From JAGOEY01 sp017997515 (lineage in GTDB: Bacteria > Pseudomonadota > Gammaproteobacteria > Burkholderiales > Burkholderiaceae_C): a stretch of 64,000 bases of DNA. The position numbers and the translations under genes were made by a program. Shown here in pieces: positions 41,809-49,508 of this stretch. Each line of letters opens with the position of its first letter. Position 1 is the first letter of the stretch. The notes beneath the pieces were generated by a model, which was not told where the DNA came from, did not search any database, and saw only the letters and a list, made by a program, of their open reading frames with translations. The DNA is taken from NCBI GenBank assembly GCA_026314275.1, contig CP111109.1, forward strand, positions 744,001-808,000. The letters are read 5' to 3'.

Positions 41809-42060
41809 ATGGACGCCCTGCTCTCCCGCCACAGCATCGGTATTTCCGACCTGCGTGAAGCCCCGGCCCGGGCTTTTGAGCAGGCGGGGGACGAGGCCAT
41901 CGTGGTGCTGAACCACAACCGCCCGGCAGGCTACATCGTCTCCAACCGCTTGATGGCGCACATCCTTGACCAACTGGCCGACCGCGCCATCACCGACAAA
42001 GCCCGCACCCGCAGCACCAGCCTGCAGACCGCCCGCAAAATCAGCGTTGATGACCTTTGA
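41809..42060 (+). CDS. Phd/YefM/RelB-type antitoxin
   Basis: An 83-residue protein with the Phd/YefM N-terminal fold pattern (SIGISDLREAPARAFEQAG, IVVLNHNRPAGYIVSNRLM) and a charged C-terminal tail that would wrap the toxin. AAAAGGA precedes the ATG. It overlaps the downstream toxin gene by 11 bases, and a palindromic operator lies just upstream. It sits within the gsp operon between gspE and gspF, in the same orientation. Confidence 0.85.
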   Translation: MDALLSRHSIGISDLREAPARAFEQAGDEAIVVLNHNRPAGYIVSNRLMAHILDQLADRAITDKARTRSTSLQTARKISVDDL

Positions 42061-42334
42061 TCTTGCCATCCACCCCGATGCAGAGCAGGAGTGGGCGCGG
42101 CTGGATGAAAGCGTCAAACGCCGCTTTAAGCAAAAGCTGCTCAAAGATCGGCTGCAGCAGCCCCGCGTTGCCAAAGATGCGCTGCACGGCCTGCCCAACT
42201 TTTACAAAATCAAAATCACCACTCCGCAGTTCAGGCTGGCCTACCACGTGAATGACGCAGAAAACCTGCTCACTATCGTCGCCATCAGCAGCCGCGATGA
42301 TGTGTATCTTCTGCTGCAAAGTCGGCAAAGTTAA
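42050..42334 (+). CDS. RelE/ParE-type toxin
   Basis: A 94-residue small basic protein starting MTFDLAIHPDAEQEWARLD, with the RelE/ParE pattern: a helix with KRRFKQKLLKDRLQ, then LHGLPNFYKIKIT, FRLAYHVND and a C-terminal VAISSRDDVYLLL. RelE members cut mRNA on the ribosome and ParE members poison gyrase; the two are hard to tell apart by eye. The start overlaps the antitoxin gene, as is normal for type II pairs. Confidence 0.85.
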   Translation: MTFDLAIHPDAEQEWARLDESVKRRFKQKLLKDRLQQPRVAKDALHGLPNFYKIKITTPQFRLAYHVNDAENLLTIVAISSRDDVYLLLQSRQS

Positions 42335-42338
42335 GCGT

Positions 42339-42530
42339 ATGCCTACCACCTCACACACCCAACCAATCAGTCACGTAAAAACCTGCGACTTGCAAGATCC
42401 GCAAACCCTGGCTTTGCTCCAAATTCTGGCTTTGGGCGACCAGCAAATTGCGCAGGGCCGCACGGTGTCTGTAGCACAAGCAGCGAACGACCTGCGCAGT
42501 CTGTTGGCCCGGCGCATTCTGCAAAGTTAG
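42339..42530 (+). CDS. Small protein after the toxin gene, possible extra antitoxin-like factor
   Basis: A 63-residue frame starting ATG 42339, four bases after the toxin stop and ending three bases before gspF. The middle (TLALLQILALGDQQIAQGRT) resembles the C-terminal helix found in some Phd/YefM antitoxins, but I cannot assign a family. Its tight fit between the toxin and gspF suggests it is translated and keeps coupling to gspF. Function unknown. Confidence 0.45.
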   Translation: MPTTSHTQPISHVKTCDLQDPQTLALLQILALGDQQIAQGRTVSVAQAANDLRSLLARRILQS

Positions 42531-42533
42531 CCC

Positions 42534-43775
42534 ATGTCCGCCTATTCCTTTGAAGCCCTCGACGCCAACGGTCAGACCCGCAAGGGCGTGATCGACGCCG
42601 ACACCGCCAAGGCTGCACGCGGCCTGCTGCGGGCGCAGGCGCTGGTGCCGCTGGCGGTGGAGTCCGTGTCGGGCAGCGTGGCGGCCGATGGCACCCAAGC
42701 GGCCACAGGTTTTGGCCGCCAGGTGCTGTGGGCGCGGCCCGTGTTCAACACCACCGGCTTGGCCATCTGGACACGGCAGATTGCCGGGCTGGTGGCCGCA
42801 GGTTTGCCGCTGGAGCGCGCGCTGACCGCGCTGGCCGACGAAGCAGAGGACGAAAAACAGCGCAACCTTGTGGCCGCGCTGCGTGCGGAGGTGAACGCCG
42901 GGTCATCCTTTGCCAAGGCACTGGCCCAACACCCGCGTGAGTTCTCCGAAATCTACTGCGCAGTAATTGGCGCAGGAGAACAAAGCGGCAGCCTGGGCCT
43001 GGTGCTGGAGCGGCTGGCCGACGACCTGGAAGAACGCCAGGCGCTCAAGGCCAAACTGGTCGGTGCGGCGCTGTACCCAGCCATCGTGACGCTGGTGGCG
43101 ATTGCCATCGTGCTGTTTCTGGTCAGTTATGTGGTGCCGCAGGTGGCCGCCGTGTTTGCGGGCACCAAACGCACCCTGCCCTTCCTGACGGTGGCCATGC
43201 TGGCCGTCAGCGGTTTTGTGCGCACCTATGGCTGGCTGGTGTTGATTGCTCTTGTTTTGATAGCTATAGGCGCACGCTTCGCCTTGGCCAACGAGGTATT
43301 TCGTCAAAAATTTGACGCTGCATGGCTGCAAATTCCGCTGATCGGCAGGCTGGCCCGTGGCTACAACGCCGCGCGGTTTACCAGCACGCTGGCGATGCTG
43401 GCGTCCGCCGGGGTGCCGATTCTGAAAGCGTTACAAGCCGCCGCCGAAACCCTGGGCAACCGTGCCATGCGCGCCGATGCGCTGGATGCATTGGTGCTGG
43501 TGCGTGAAGGTGCGCCGCTGGCGTCGGCCATGGCCCAGAAAAAGCGTTTCCCCGGCCTGGTGGCCATGTTTGCCCGGCTGGGTGAACAGACCGGCCAGTT
43601 GCCGCTGATGCTGCAGCGTGCGTCCGTACAACTCAGCGCCGAAGTACAGCGCCGCGCCATGGCCCTGGCCACCCTCCTGGAGCCACTGCTGATTGTGACC
43701 ATGGGGCTGGTGGTGATGCTGATCGTGCTGGCGGTGCTGATGCCGATTATTCAATTGAACCAACTCATGAAGTAA
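42534..43775 (+). CDS. gspF: Type II secretion inner-membrane platform protein GspF
   Basis: A 413-residue polytopic protein with two cytoplasmic GspF domains, each with the family block (TRQIAGLVAAGLPLERALTA; TSTLAMLASAGVPILKALQA). Three membrane helices lie near 180-200, 225-250 and the C-terminus (LVVMLIVLAVLMPIIQLNQL). It couples the GspE ATPase to pseudopilin extraction. Residues about 238-250 (LIALVLIAIGARF), in the second membrane helix, coincide with a family-2 repeat. It is separated from gspE by the toxin-antitoxin cassette. Confidence 0.94.
   Translation: MSAYSFEALDANGQTRKGVIDADTAKAARGLLRAQALVPLAVESVSGSVAADGTQAATGFGRQVLWARPVFNTTGLAIWTRQIAGLVAAGLPLERALTALADEAEDEKQRNLVAALRAEVNAGSSFAKALAQHPREFSEIYCAVIGAGEQSGSLGLVLERLADDLEERQALKAKLVGAALYPAIVTLVAIAIVLFLVSYVVPQVAAVFAGTKRTLPFLTVAMLAVSGFVRTYGWLVLIALVLIAIGARFALANEVFRQKFDAAWLQIPLIGRLARGYNAARFTSTLAMLASAGVPILKALQAAAETLGNRAMRADALDALVLVREGAPLASAMAQKKRFPGLVAMFARLGEQTGQLPLMLQRASVQLSAEVQRRAMALATLLEPLLIVTMGLVVMLIVLAVLMPIIQLNQLMK
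43245..43277 (+). repeat. Family-2 dispersed repeat inside gspF
   Basis: ATTGCTCTTGTTTTGATAGC followed by TATAGGCGCACGC. Partial copy, in frame. Confidence 0.45.
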
Positions 43776-43778
43776 CCC

Positions 43779-44693
43779 ATGGCAGTGACGCTGGACGACA
43801 AGCTGGTGGTGGCGATTTCTTCGCGGGCGCTGTTCGACTTTGAAGAAGAGAACCGGCTGTTCGACGAAGGTGATGACGCGGCGTATGTAGAGCTGCAGCG
43901 CAAGCGGCTGGACATTGCGGCCAAGCCTGGCGTCGCGTTCTCTCTGGTGCACAAGCTGCTGGCGTTTAACAGCCCGGCGCACCAGCAGGTCGAAGTGGTG
44001 GTGCTGTCGCGCAACGACCCGGTCAGCGGCATGCGGGTGTTCCGCTCGGCCAAAACCCATGGCCTGCCGATGGTGCAGCGCGGTGTGTTCACCCAGGGGC
44101 GCGACCCGTTCCGTTACCTGCGCCCGCTCGGTGCCCACCTGTTTCTGTCAGCCAACGGCGACGATGTGCGGGAAGCGCTGCGCCTGGGCTTTCCGGCGGC
44201 GCGGGTGTTGACCGAATCGGTGCAGGCCAGCCTGGCCAACCCGAACGAAGTGCGTATCGCCTTCGACGGCGACGCAGTGCTGTTTTCCGACGAGGCCGAA
44301 CAAGTCTTCCAGGCCCAGGGCCTTGCCGCGTTTCAGCAACACGAGTCGGACAAGGCTGCACTGCCCCTGCCCGACGGCCCATTTAAACCGCTGCTGGCCG
44401 CACTGCACCGGTTGCAGCAGGCAGGCAGCGCGGGCATGCGTATCCGCACCGCGCTGGTCACCGCCCGCAGCGCCCCGGCGCACGAACGCGCGATCCAGAC
44501 CCTGATGAGCTGGAACATCGCGGTGGACGAAGCCATGTTCCTCGGCGGGCTGGAAAAAGGCGCGTTCCTGCGCGAGTTCGAACCCGACTTCTTCTTCGAC
44601 GACCAGACCGGCCACGTCACATCCGCCGCCCTGCACGTGCCTTCAGGCCATGTGCACAGCGGCATTGCCAACACCCCGCGGAACGCCGCATGA
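43779..44693 (+). CDS. 5'-nucleotidase (cytosolic 5'-nucleotidase I-like family)
   Basis: A 304-residue protein of the bacterial 5'-nucleotidase family related to cN-I. The HAD-type Asp motif is in VRIAFDGDAVLFSDEAE (about residues 165-181), with SRALFDFEEENRLFDEG near the start and the C-terminal acidic EPDFFFDDQTGHV. It would hydrolyse nucleoside monophosphates in the cytoplasm. It starts three bases after gspF, so is cotranscribed, with no known functional link to secretion. It overlaps the EF-hand gene by four bases. Confidence 0.85.
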   Translation: MAVTLDDKLVVAISSRALFDFEEENRLFDEGDDAAYVELQRKRLDIAAKPGVAFSLVHKLLAFNSPAHQQVEVVVLSRNDPVSGMRVFRSAKTHGLPMVQRGVFTQGRDPFRYLRPLGAHLFLSANGDDVREALRLGFPAARVLTESVQASLANPNEVRIAFDGDAVLFSDEAEQVFQAQGLAAFQQHESDKAALPLPDGPFKPLLAALHRLQQAGSAGMRIRTALVTARSAPAHERAIQTLMSWNIAVDEAMFLGGLEKGAFLREFEPDFFFDDQTGHVTSAALHVPSGHVHSGIANTPRNAA

Positions 44694-45025
44694 GACGCCT
44701 GTCTGCGATGGCACTGACCTTGGTGGTGGCCTGTGCCACCTCCACGGCATTACTGGCGCAGACCCCGGGCGACACACCCGACACCCCGCCACCTGTGAGC
44801 AAGGGCGAACAACTGGCCGCGCTGCAGTTCAAGCTGCTCGACGCCAACCACGACGGCCAACTCTCGCGCGACGAGGTTGTCATGTTCTCCCGCCTGGCGG
44901 ACGCCTTTGATACGGCCGACAGCAACCACGACGGGTTTGTCGACTTTGAGGAAATTCGCGTGTTTGCCAAGGCCTACCGCGCACAACGCGACGCGGCCAA
45001 GAGGGCTGCTTCGGCTCCGCAGTAA
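44690..45025 (+). CDS. Exported EF-hand calcium-binding protein
   Basis: A 111-residue protein with a signal peptide (cleavage near ALLAQ, residue 24) and two canonical EF-hand loops: DANHDGQLSRDE (about 51-62) and DSNHDGFVDFEE (about 77-88), each with the D-x-N-x-D-G pattern. The Ala/Arg-rich tail is short. It is likely periplasmic. It is last in the gsp-linked unit and coupled by ATGA to the 5'-nucleotidase gene. A role as calcium buffer or type II substrate is only a guess. Confidence 0.85.
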   Translation: MRRLSAMALTLVVACATSTALLAQTPGDTPDTPPPVSKGEQLAALQFKLLDANHDGQLSRDEVVMFSRLADAFDTADSNHDGFVDFEEIRVFAKAYRAQRDAAKRAASAPQ

Positions 45026-45066
45026 GGCAGACCGCAGGAGTTCCAACTGTCGTAAATGATGACACT

Positions 45067-45193
45067 GGATGATGAAAAACGCCGTGTGAAATAGGCATGC
45101 CTTTACCAGAGCACCCGTGGAACTGGCTCTGCCAGGCCACCAGGTGCGCCCCCTTGAGGGGGAAGCGCCGCAGGCGCTTCGGGGGTGTGTTCC
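45067..45193 (-). repeat. Family-1 structured repeat, copy H (variant subfamily, inverted)
   Basis: Minus strand reads ACACCCCCGAAGCGCCTGCG, then GCACC/GGTGC, GTGG/CCAC and CTGGC/GCCAG helices. The far end is extended by a block (GATGATGAAAAACGCCGTGT on the plus strand) shared with copy I. Confidence 0.8.
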
Positions 45194-45271
45194 ACGTTAA
45201 GGTTTGGCTAAGCCAGGCGGGCTGACCGGGGCTACGATGTGTGCCCATCTGCACACGGCCCAGGACACCCC

Positions 45272-47071
45272 ATGAATTCACCCGGTAAATTCGCCAGCTT
45301 CAAGGCCACGGCGGCCAAAGTCTGGGCACTGTCCACGCCCTATTTCCGGTCGGAAGAAAAATGGAAGGCACGGGGCCTGCTGGCGGCCATCGTGGTGCTG
45401 AACCTGGCCGCTGTGTACATGCTGGTGCTGCTCAACGACTGGAACCGCGTGTTCTACGACGCGTTGCAGAACAAGGACCAGGTGGTGTTCTGGCAGCAGC
45501 TGGGCCGCTTCAGCTACCTGGCGTTTGCGTTCATCATCATCGCGGTCTACAAGTTTTACCTCACGCAGTTATTGGAGGTGAACTGGCGGGCCTGGATGAC
45601 ACGCCAGTATCTGGCGCGCTGGCTCGGCCACGATGCGTTCTACCGCATGGAGCTGGCCCGCTTCACCGGCACGACGGTCGGCAGCCCCGACAACCCGGAC
45701 CAGCGTATCCAGGAAGACGTGAACCAGTTCACGGCCTATTCCGTGTCGCTGTCGATGGGCCTGCTCAACGCCGTGGTCACACTCGTGAGTTTTGTCGGCA
45801 TCCTGTGGGGACTGAGTGGAGCCTTCAGCTTCGAGGTGCAAGGCAGCACGTACACCATTCCGGGTTTTATGGTCTGGATGGCGGTGTTGTACTGCGTGGT
45901 GGGCAGCGTCATCACGCACTATGTAGGCAAACCCCAAATCAAACTCAACTACGAACAGCAGAGGCTGGAGGCCAACTTCCGGCACCACATGGTGCGGGTG
46001 CGTGACGCAAGTGAATCCATCGCGCTTGACCGCGGCGCACGCGTGGAAAGCCAGCAGCTGGACCTGCGGTTCAGCAGCGTGGTGGGTAATTACTTTCAGC
46101 TCATCCGCACGCAAAAGCGGCTGGTGTGGTTCACCAGCTTCTTCGGCCAGGCGGCGGTGATTTTTCCCTTCATCCTGGCGGCTCCGCGCTTTTTCAGCGG
46201 AGCCATCCAGCTGGGCGAGCTGATGCAGATTGCCTCGGCTTTTGACCGGGTGCAGGGCGCACTCAGCTGGTTCGTGGAGAACTACAGCACCCTGGCCGTG
46301 TGGCGCGCGACCACCGACCGATTGACCCATTTTGACGACGCGCTGAAGCGCCACGAGGCCAGCCTGTCGCCCACCGTAGAGAACCACACCAGCACCGACG
46401 GCGGCCTGCATCTGGACAACCTGGCGCTGGGCCTGCCCCAGGGCACCTTGCTGGCACGCGCGTATCTGGACGCTCAGCCAGGCGACCGCATTGTTGTCAA
46501 CGGGCCGTCGGGCAGTGGCAAGTCAACCCTGTTCCGCGCGATTGCCGGTATCTGGCCCCACGCGAGTGGCAGCGTTGCCTTGCCTGAAAATTTTCGCGAT
46601 GAAGCCATGTTTATTCCGCAGCACCCGTACCTGCCACAAGGCCCGCTGCGCGACGCGTTGGCCTATCCCGAACCCGCCAGAAAGTACACCGATGAAGCCC
46701 TGGCCCAGGCGCTGCATGACGCACTGCTGCCGCACCTGGTTGACCGGCTGGACGAAGACGATGCCTGGGGCCAGCGCTTGAGTGGCGGTGAACGCCAGCG
46801 CCTGGCGATTGCGCGCGTGTTCCTCAAACAACCCCGCTGGATCTTTGCCGACGAAGCCACCAGCGCACTGGACTCCGCCGCTGAACAGACGGTGTACACA
46901 AGGCTCACCGACCTGGTGCAGCGCCGCGATGGTGCACTCATCTCCATCGCCCACCGGCCCACGGTAGCGGCGTTCCACACCCAGCAATGGCTGCTAGAGA
47001 CACGGCCACCCGACGAAGAATCACTGTTCACCATCCGGGCCCAAAAACTGCCGCAAGCGGCTGGGGGCTGA
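45272..47071 (+). CDS. SbmA/BacA-like ABC exporter with fused ATPase (YddA type)
   Basis: A 599-residue membrane protein. The N-terminal SbmA/BacA-type domain has about six membrane helices (VVLNLAAVYMLVLLNDWNRV, FIIIAVYKFYLTQLLEVNWR) and the family block NPDQRIQEDVNQFT. A fused ABC ATPase follows, with Walker A GPSGSGKST (about 411-419) and signature LSGGERQRLAIARV (about 503). Relatives import or export peptides or vitamins; the substrate here is unknown. ATG 45272 is chosen over an upstream GTG because the membrane domain begins soon after. A terminator follows. Confidence 0.88.
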   Translation: MNSPGKFASFKATAAKVWALSTPYFRSEEKWKARGLLAAIVVLNLAAVYMLVLLNDWNRVFYDALQNKDQVVFWQQLGRFSYLAFAFIIIAVYKFYLTQLLEVNWRAWMTRQYLARWLGHDAFYRMELARFTGTTVGSPDNPDQRIQEDVNQFTAYSVSLSMGLLNAVVTLVSFVGILWGLSGAFSFEVQGSTYTIPGFMVWMAVLYCVVGSVITHYVGKPQIKLNYEQQRLEANFRHHMVRVRDASESIALDRGARVESQQLDLRFSSVVGNYFQLIRTQKRLVWFTSFFGQAAVIFPFILAAPRFFSGAIQLGELMQIASAFDRVQGALSWFVENYSTLAVWRATTDRLTHFDDALKRHEASLSPTVENHTSTDGGLHLDNLALGLPQGTLLARAYLDAQPGDRIVVNGPSGSGKSTLFRAIAGIWPHASGSVALPENFRDEAMFIPQHPYLPQGPLRDALAYPEPARKYTDEALAQALHDALLPHLVDRLDEDDAWGQRLSGGERQRLAIARVFLKQPRWIFADEATSALDSAAEQTVYTRLTDLVQRRDGALISIAHRPTVAAFHTQQWLLETRPPDEESLFTIRAQKLPQAAGG

Positions 47072-47113
47072 AGCTGCAGATCGCTATAAATTCAGAAGCA
47101 AAGACCAAAGAAA

Positions 47114-47137
47114 AAATGGGTGCTACAGCCCATTTTC
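47114..47137 (+). terminator. Probable terminator after the SbmA-like gene
   Basis: AAAATGGG-t-GC pairs with GC-CCATTTT around TACA, 43 bases after the stop. Confidence 0.6.
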
Positions 47138-47249
47138 CCTAAAAACAACCGTCCACGCGGGCGCACATTCTCCGCGTGCTATTGGGTTGCTTGCCGACTA
47201 GAATTTTGACCGCCCGTCGGGCGATTTTTTAATTCGAGGAGAGAGAGAA

Positions 47250-48074
47250 ATGGACACAACAGATATCACCCGTTACCAGGACATCTTTGTTGCCGCGGTG
47301 ACCACCGTGGGCCTCAAGGTGCTGGGCGCACTCGTTTTCTGGGTCGTTGGCCGCTGGCTGATCGGTCTGGTGCTGGGCATGATCCGCAAAGCCCTGGAGC
47401 GCCAGAAGGTGGACCCCACCGTGCTGCGTTACCTCAGCTCGGTGGTGTCGGTCACGCTGAACGTGTTCCTGGTGATTGGTATCCTGGGCTACTTCGGCGT
47501 ACAGACCACCACGTTTGCCGCACTGGTGGCGGGTATCGGTATCGCCATTGGCGCGGCCTGGGCTGGGTTGTTGGCCAACTTCGCAGCAGGTGCTTTCATG
47601 ATCACGCTGCGGCCCTTCAAGGTGGGTGACTTCGTCACCGTGGCTGGTGTCACCGGCACCGTGACCGAAATCGGCCTGTTCGCCACCACACTGAACACAC
47701 CCGACAACGTGTCCACCGTGATCGGCAACAACAAGATCTTTGGCGACAACATCCAGAACTTCGTGACCAACCCGTTCCGCCGGGTGGAACTGAAGTGCCA
47801 GCTGTCGGGTGCCGCCGACCACCGTGCGGCCATCGCCCTGCTGCGCGAAAAGATTGCAGCCCTGCCCAACGTGCTGGCAACCCCCCCGATCGAAATCGAC
47901 ATCCTCGAATTCAACCTGGTCGGCCCAGTGCTGGCGGTGCGCCCCTACTGCCACAACGACCACTACTGGCAGGTGTATTTCGACACCAACCAGGTGCTGC
48001 GTGAAGCACTGGCCGAAGCGGGCTTCCCGGCCCCGATGCCCGCGCAGAACGTGGTGGTAACCCAAAACGCGTAA
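47250..48074 (+). CDS. Small-conductance mechanosensitive channel (MscS family)
   Basis: A 274-residue inner-membrane channel that opens on hypo-osmotic shock. Two N-terminal helices (VGLKVLGALVFWVVGRWLIG and VVSVTLNVFLVIGILGYFGV) precede the pore helix TM3 with the Gly/Ala pattern GIGIAIGAAWAGLLANFAAG, then the beta domain (LRPFKVGDFVTVAGVTGTV) and a C-terminal alpha/beta domain. GAGGAGAGAGAG precedes the ATG. It is a single gene converging on queC. Confidence 0.94.
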   Translation: MDTTDITRYQDIFVAAVTTVGLKVLGALVFWVVGRWLIGLVLGMIRKALERQKVDPTVLRYLSSVVSVTLNVFLVIGILGYFGVQTTTFAALVAGIGIAIGAAWAGLLANFAAGAFMITLRPFKVGDFVTVAGVTGTVTEIGLFATTLNTPDNVSTVIGNNKIFGDNIQNFVTNPFRRVELKCQLSGAADHRAAIALLREKIAALPNVLATPPIEIDILEFNLVGPVLAVRPYCHNDHYWQVYFDTNQVLREALAEAGFPAPMPAQNVVVTQNA

Positions 48075-48091
48075 GGCGTGTGGGGCGGCCT

Positions 48092-48153
48092 TATTTTGCT
48101 ACAAATTAAATAGCAATTAGCCCTTATAAAACAAGCGCAAAAGCCTGTTTTAT
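48092..48153 (+). terminator. Bidirectional terminator-like hairpin overlapping a family-2 repeat
   Basis: ATAAAACAAGC (48126-48136) pairs with GCCTGTTTTAT (48143-48153), one mismatch, with A/T runs on both sides, between the convergent mscS and queC genes. The same stretch from 48092 (TTTGCTACAAATTAAATAGC) is a family-2 repeat copy, so the repeat seems to have been used as a terminator. Confidence 0.55.
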
Positions 48154-48160
48154 TAACAAA

Positions 48161-48880
48161 TTACCCCGCCTGCACAAACCGTGCAAAACCCTTGGCCCGC
48201 AAATCACATGCCGGGCAGGTGCCGCAGCCATAACCCCAGTCCTGGCGGTGGCTGCGGTCACCCAGGTAACAGGTGTGGGTGTGCTCCACGATCAAATCCA
48301 CCAACGGCTGCCCACCCAGCTGCTGCGCCAGCCGCCAGGTCTCGGCCTTGTCGATCCACATCAGCGGGGTTTCGATCAGGAAACGTTTGTCCATGCCCAG
48401 CGACAGCGCGAGCTGCATGGCTTTCATGCTGTCGTCGCGGCAGTCTGGGTAGCCGGAATAGTCGGTTTCACACACGCCGGTGACGATGACTTCCAGCCCG
48501 CGCCGGTAGGCCAGTGCAGCGGCCAGGGTGAGGAACAGCAGGTTGCGGCCCGGCACAAAGGTGTTGGGCAGGCCGCCCTCTTCCATCTGGAAAACCATGT
48601 CGCGGGTCAGCGAGGTTTCACTCACCTGGCCCAACACGGCCAGGTCGAGCAGGTGGTCGTCGCCCAGCTTGTGGGCCCAGTCGGGGAAGTGGACTTTGAG
48701 TTCGGCCAGCACCTTGAGCCGAGCCTCCAGCTCGACGCTGTGGCGCTGGCGGTAATCGAAGGCCACGGTTTCGACCCGCTCGTATTTCGACAGAGCGAGA
48801 GCCAGGCAGGTGGTGGAGTCCTGGCCACCAGAGAAAAGGACGAGTGCAGTCTTGTGCATGGGTTTGGACTTAACTTTCAT
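48161..48880 (-). CDS. queC: 7-cyano-7-deazaguanine synthase
   Basis: QueC converts 7-carboxy-7-deazaguanine to preQ0 in queuosine biosynthesis, using ATP and ammonia. The 239-residue protein has the PP-loop SGGQDS (residues 17-22), the family blocks FVPGRNLLFLTLAAALAYR and ETDYSGYPDCRD, and a C-terminal zinc site (CYLGDRSH...GYGCGTCPACDLRAKG). The start at 48880 (MKVKSKPMHKTA) is supported by GGGGAG eight bases upstream. It is downstream of DUF1854 on the same strand with repeat I in between. Confidence 0.95.
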   Translation of the reverse strand: MKVKSKPMHKTALVLFSGGQDSTTCLALALSKYERVETVAFDYRQRHSVELEARLKVLAELKVHFPDWAHKLGDDHLLDLAVLGQVSETSLTRDMVFQMEEGGLPNTFVPGRNLLFLTLAAALAYRRGLEVIVTGVCETDYSGYPDCRDDSMKAMQLALSLGMDKRFLIETPLMWIDKAETWRLAQQLGGQPLVDLIVEHTHTCYLGDRSHRQDWGYGCGTCPACDLRAKGFARFVQAG

Positions 48881-48895
48881 GAATGGTGACTCCCC

Positions 48896-49018
48896 GGATG
48901 ATGAAACACGCCGCGTGAGACGGGAGCGTCGCCAGGGCACCCGTGGAACTGGCTCCGCCAGGCCACCAGGTGCGCCCCCTTGAGGGGGAGGCGCCGCAGG
49001 CGCATCGGGGGTGTTTCA
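48896..49018 (-). repeat. Family-1 structured repeat, copy I (variant subfamily, after DUF1854)
   Basis: On the minus strand it starts TGAAACACCCCCGATGCGCC, shortly after the DUF1854 TAA. Helices are GCACC/GGTGC, GTGG/CCAC and CTGGC/GCCAG. It shares the extended far end (GATGATGAAACACGCCGCGT on the plus strand) with copy H. Confidence 0.8.
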
Positions 49019-49020
49019 CT

Positions 49021-49494
49021 TTACAAGAACCGTTCCAGCAGCTTGCGTGAGGGTTTGTCGAGTGCGGCCACGTCGGGAACCAGGAAGTGGATGCCCTCTT
49101 CACTCGCAATCATCAGCTTGCTGCGGCTGCCAAGGCGGCGGATGTCTTCTTCACCCTTGAGCACAAAGGTGGTGTCGCCCCGGTCGGTTTCGACGCGCCA
49201 GGTGGACGGGGTGGTAAAGCTCGACACACTCACCAGGCGGCGCACCTGGGGCACAAATTCACGCGTGGCCAGCTCTTCGTCGAGCAGCGTGCGCAGGGGT
49301 GCTGGCAGCGCGTCCAAGCGCGCAATCCAGGCGGCCTCATGGCCGTCGGTGTTGACCAGGGAAAGCCCCTCGTTGGGGGCTACCACCGGGAACGCACGCA
49401 CGGGCACCACACCGACGTGCTGGGTGCCGTCCGCAGTGGTCAGCACCAGGCGGCCAAACGGGTTGCGTTCCAAGGTGAAATCAGGATGTGTCAT
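49021..49494 (-). CDS. Cyanophycin metabolism-associated DUF1854 protein
   Basis: A 157-residue cytoplasmic protein of the DUF1854 family, which is found beside cyanophycin genes (FTLERNPFGRLVLTTADGTQ, GVVPVRAFPVVAPNEGLSLV, RDIRRLGS-type block EEDIRRLGSRSKLMI). Its biochemical role is unknown. The ATG at 49494 follows AAGGA; a GTG at 49512 is less likely. It starts 15 bases after the ABC exporter gene and is cotranscribed with it, divergent from the two cphA genes, which supports a role in the same process. Confidence 0.88.
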   Translation of the reverse strand: MTHPDFTLERNPFGRLVLTTADGTQHVGVVPVRAFPVVAPNEGLSLVNTDGHEAAWIARLDALPAPLRTLLDEELATREFVPQVRRLVSVSSFTTPSTWRVETDRGDTTFVLKGEEDIRRLGSRSKLMIASEEGIHFLVPDVAALDKPSRKLLERFL

Positions 49495-49508
49495 GGGGTT
49501 CCTTGGGT

